The notes below the pieces were generated by a model, which saw nothing but the letters and a program-made list of their open reading frames with translations, was not told where the DNA came from and made no database searches. Of a stretch of 45,814 bases of DNA, positions 44,116-45,814 are shown piece after piece (positions within the stretch are counted from its first letter, which is position 1; each line of letters starts with the position of its first letter). The stretch comes from Candidatus Fibrimonadales bacterium (GTDB lineage: Bacteria; Fibrobacterota; Fibrobacteria; Fibrobacterales; Fibrobacteraceae). Made by a program: the position numbers and the translations under genes. The stretch is from the NCBI GenBank assembly GCA_009786285.1, contig WQTK01000338.1, positions 1 through 45,814 of the forward strand. Direction: 5' to 3'.

Positions 44116-45753
44116 TCATAATTTACCCAACATTTCTTTTAATTGATTAATAAACTTTCCATAATCTTCCTTTATATTAGTTTTAACAACATTATTCATA
44201 AGATCGCATTTTATTTTCTGTTTTTTCTCATTATCTTTTTTCGTGGCAAATTCAATGTTTTCCATCGCATTTTTAGATTCTTCATAAACATATTCTGGAT
44301 ACTCTTTTTTTAAATATTCAGAAATATATTTGGAATCCAAAAAGTCTTCCATTGTAGAGATATTATACACAACGTCCGCATAGGATAGCCAATTTTGAGA
44401 AAATTCTTTATAATTTCTGTCAAAATCCTTTCTTTTATTATTCGACGCATGATCTGAATCGGATACAATTATAAATTTTTTATTTGCCAAATCTAGTATT
44501 TGAACAAGAGTCTCTACGCCAGATATCCCATGTAAATATGTAATGCCCATATTTTTAAATTCATTTGTTTTTTTATAAAATCGACAATATTTGTTAAACA
44601 GCTCTTTATCTAACCAACCTTCAAAAATAATATTTTTATCTTGCAGAATATCAAAAATACTTGTCCCTATAGCTTGACGCAATAACTCATCATTGCTGAA
44701 TTTAGCTTTTTCATCTTGTTTTTTTGCAGTTGTGATGTCATCTTTCTTTTCTACAATTAAATGCCTATCTATGCAATTTGTGTCAATCATATAAGGAGAA
44801 TGAGTTGAGTAGATTATTTTTGCTTTTTCTGCAATTTTTAACAATTCATCTCTCAAATAACGAGCACTAGTTGGGTATAGACTTTGATCAGGTTCATCTA
44901 TTAGAATTATATCTCGTTCTCCTATTTTGTTAGAGAGTGCTCGTGTAGATAGCATTAATAAAATACTGATGAATTTTTTAAATCCATCACTTCTGTCTTC
45001 GCATGAATACTTTGCTTTATTCACTATTTTAATTGACATTTCTGGACCATTAGGACATAATTGTATTGAAGTTTCCTTAAAATCTTGCCAAATATTTTGG
45101 AAAGTTGATGTGACTTTTTTTGAAACTTGCTCTAACAGATTTTCATAATCTCCATCTTCTGTAAAGGCTTTAGTAAACTCATCTTTAATATTTTCTCTAT
45201 TACTTAATGTAAAAATATTTTGCAAAGGCAAATTGTCGGTTGGACTAATTTTGAAAGTTTCAATATCTATACTATTAGGTAATAAATATTTACTTTTATA
45301 TTCCCAATAATGACATATATATGGATTCGAATTATATATATTTTTTGCTTCTTCAAGAATTAAAGACAAAATAGAATCCAGTTCAATAGCAGTTCCTGTA
45401 CCTGTTGAATTAAAGGTTTTTCCATTCAGATAAATATTACTTTCTAACTTAAATTTATTTTCATTATAATTCCAATAAAAATAATCTATATTTTTGCCAT
45501 CTGCAATTTCTATTTCTATCAAAATTTCATAGAAAAAATCTTTTATGCAATCGCATAGGGTTTTATTATTTGTAAAAGCAATACATTCTGTATTTGCATA
45601 TTTTTCTTGAAATCTTTTTAACAATCTATCAAAATCACTCTCAAAATCATCTTCTTCTAATTTTATCATCGCTCGTATATGATAATTATCAATTTTTTCA
45701 TTATCTATTCTTTTTCGTCTGTCTTTACTTCCATTTTTGAAGGTTAAAGCCAC
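44116..45753 (-). CDS. OLD-like ATPase/TOPRIM protein, apparently 5'-truncated
   Basis: IILIDEPDQSLYPTSARYLRDELL (Walker B/D-loop), IIYSTHSPYMID (H-loop), IFEGWLDKELFNKYC and FIIVSDSDHA (TOPRIM). No Walker A found. Confidence 0.78.
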   Translation of the reverse strand: MALTFKNGSKDRRKRIDNEKIDNYHIRAMIKLEEDDFESDFDRLLKRFQEKYANTECIAFTNNKTLCDCIKDFFYEILIEIEIADGKNIDYFYWNYNENKFKLESNIYLNGKTFNSTGTGTAIELDSILSLILEEAKNIYNSNPYICHYWEYKSKYLLPNSIDIETFKISPTDNLPLQNIFTLSNRENIKDEFTKAFTEDGDYENLLEQVSKKVTSTFQNIWQDFKETSIQLCPNGPEMSIKIVNKAKYSCEDRSDGFKKFISILLMLSTRALSNKIGERDIILIDEPDQSLYPTSARYLRDELLKIAEKAKIIYSTHSPYMIDTNCIDRHLIVEKKDDITTAKKQDEKAKFSNDELLRQAIGTSIFDILQDKNIIFEGWLDKELFNKYCRFYKKTNEFKNMGITYLHGISGVETLVQILDLANKKFIIVSDSDHASNNKRKDFDRNYKEFSQNWLSYADVVYNISTMEDFLDSKYISEYLKKEYPEYVYEESKNAMENIEFATKKDNEKKQKIKCDLMNNVVKTNIKEDYGKFINQLKEMLGKL

Positions 45754-45769
45754 CGCCTTTCAGGCGGTG
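45751..45769. mobile_element. Hairpin resembling an IS200/IS605-family end
   Basis: CACCGCCT-TTC-AGGCGGTG, perfect 8-bp arms, 3-nt loop, followed by AACTTTTAGTTG. Confidence 0.5.
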
Positions 45770-45814
45770 AACTTTTAGTTGCTATATTTGTAATATGACG
45801 GTTGAATACAGACA

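Noticed and set aside
43161-45753. Gabija or PARIS system
   Set aside because: Gabija needs a UvrD-like GajB, and PARIS has ATPase and TOPRIM on separate proteins; here the ATPase and TOPRIM are fused and the partner is a small TM protein.

Overview
Accessory/defence-rich window, probably from a Fibrobacter-like genome (inferred from a tandem array of FISUMP 'major paralogous domain' lipoproteins). Main blocks, left to right: (1) 3'-truncated Zeta-toxin-like kinase, VOC and ClbS/DfsB-like genes. (2) A minus-strand type I R-M operon (half-hsdS, hsdM, hsdS, hsdR, YgjP-like metallopeptidase). A REP-type transposase (RAYT), an AbiJ/HEPN-like protein and a CBASS-like pair (CD-NTase plus S-4TM pore effector) sit between hsdM and hsdS, joined by ATGA-type overlaps. 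The RAYT ORF carries an inverted pair of REP-like hairpins and a 24-nt tandem repeat in frame. (3) Two DUF1016/YhcG-like nucleases flanking a lipoprotein, plus a flavodoxin-gene remnant. (4) A divergent HxlR/flavin-oxidoreductase-like pair with a perfect 16-bp palindrome between them. (5) Six or more FISUMP lipoprotein genes in two operons that share an ~83-nt upstream element. (6) Small metabolic/resistance-like genes (methyltransferase, GNAT, PNPOx-like, EamA). (7) A second defence-like block: GHKL ATPase plus partner, a 40-aa small ORF directly before a radical SAM gene, and a type ISP R-M gene split by two frameshifts. Direct repeats (a decayed versus an intact DUF1810 gene plus a ~70-nt repeat) bracket this block. 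(8) An orphan prim-pol-like gene, membrane proteins, and a TOPRIM/ATPase whose 5' end abuts an IS200/IS605-like hairpin. All family calls are by eye from translated motifs; no database search was run.
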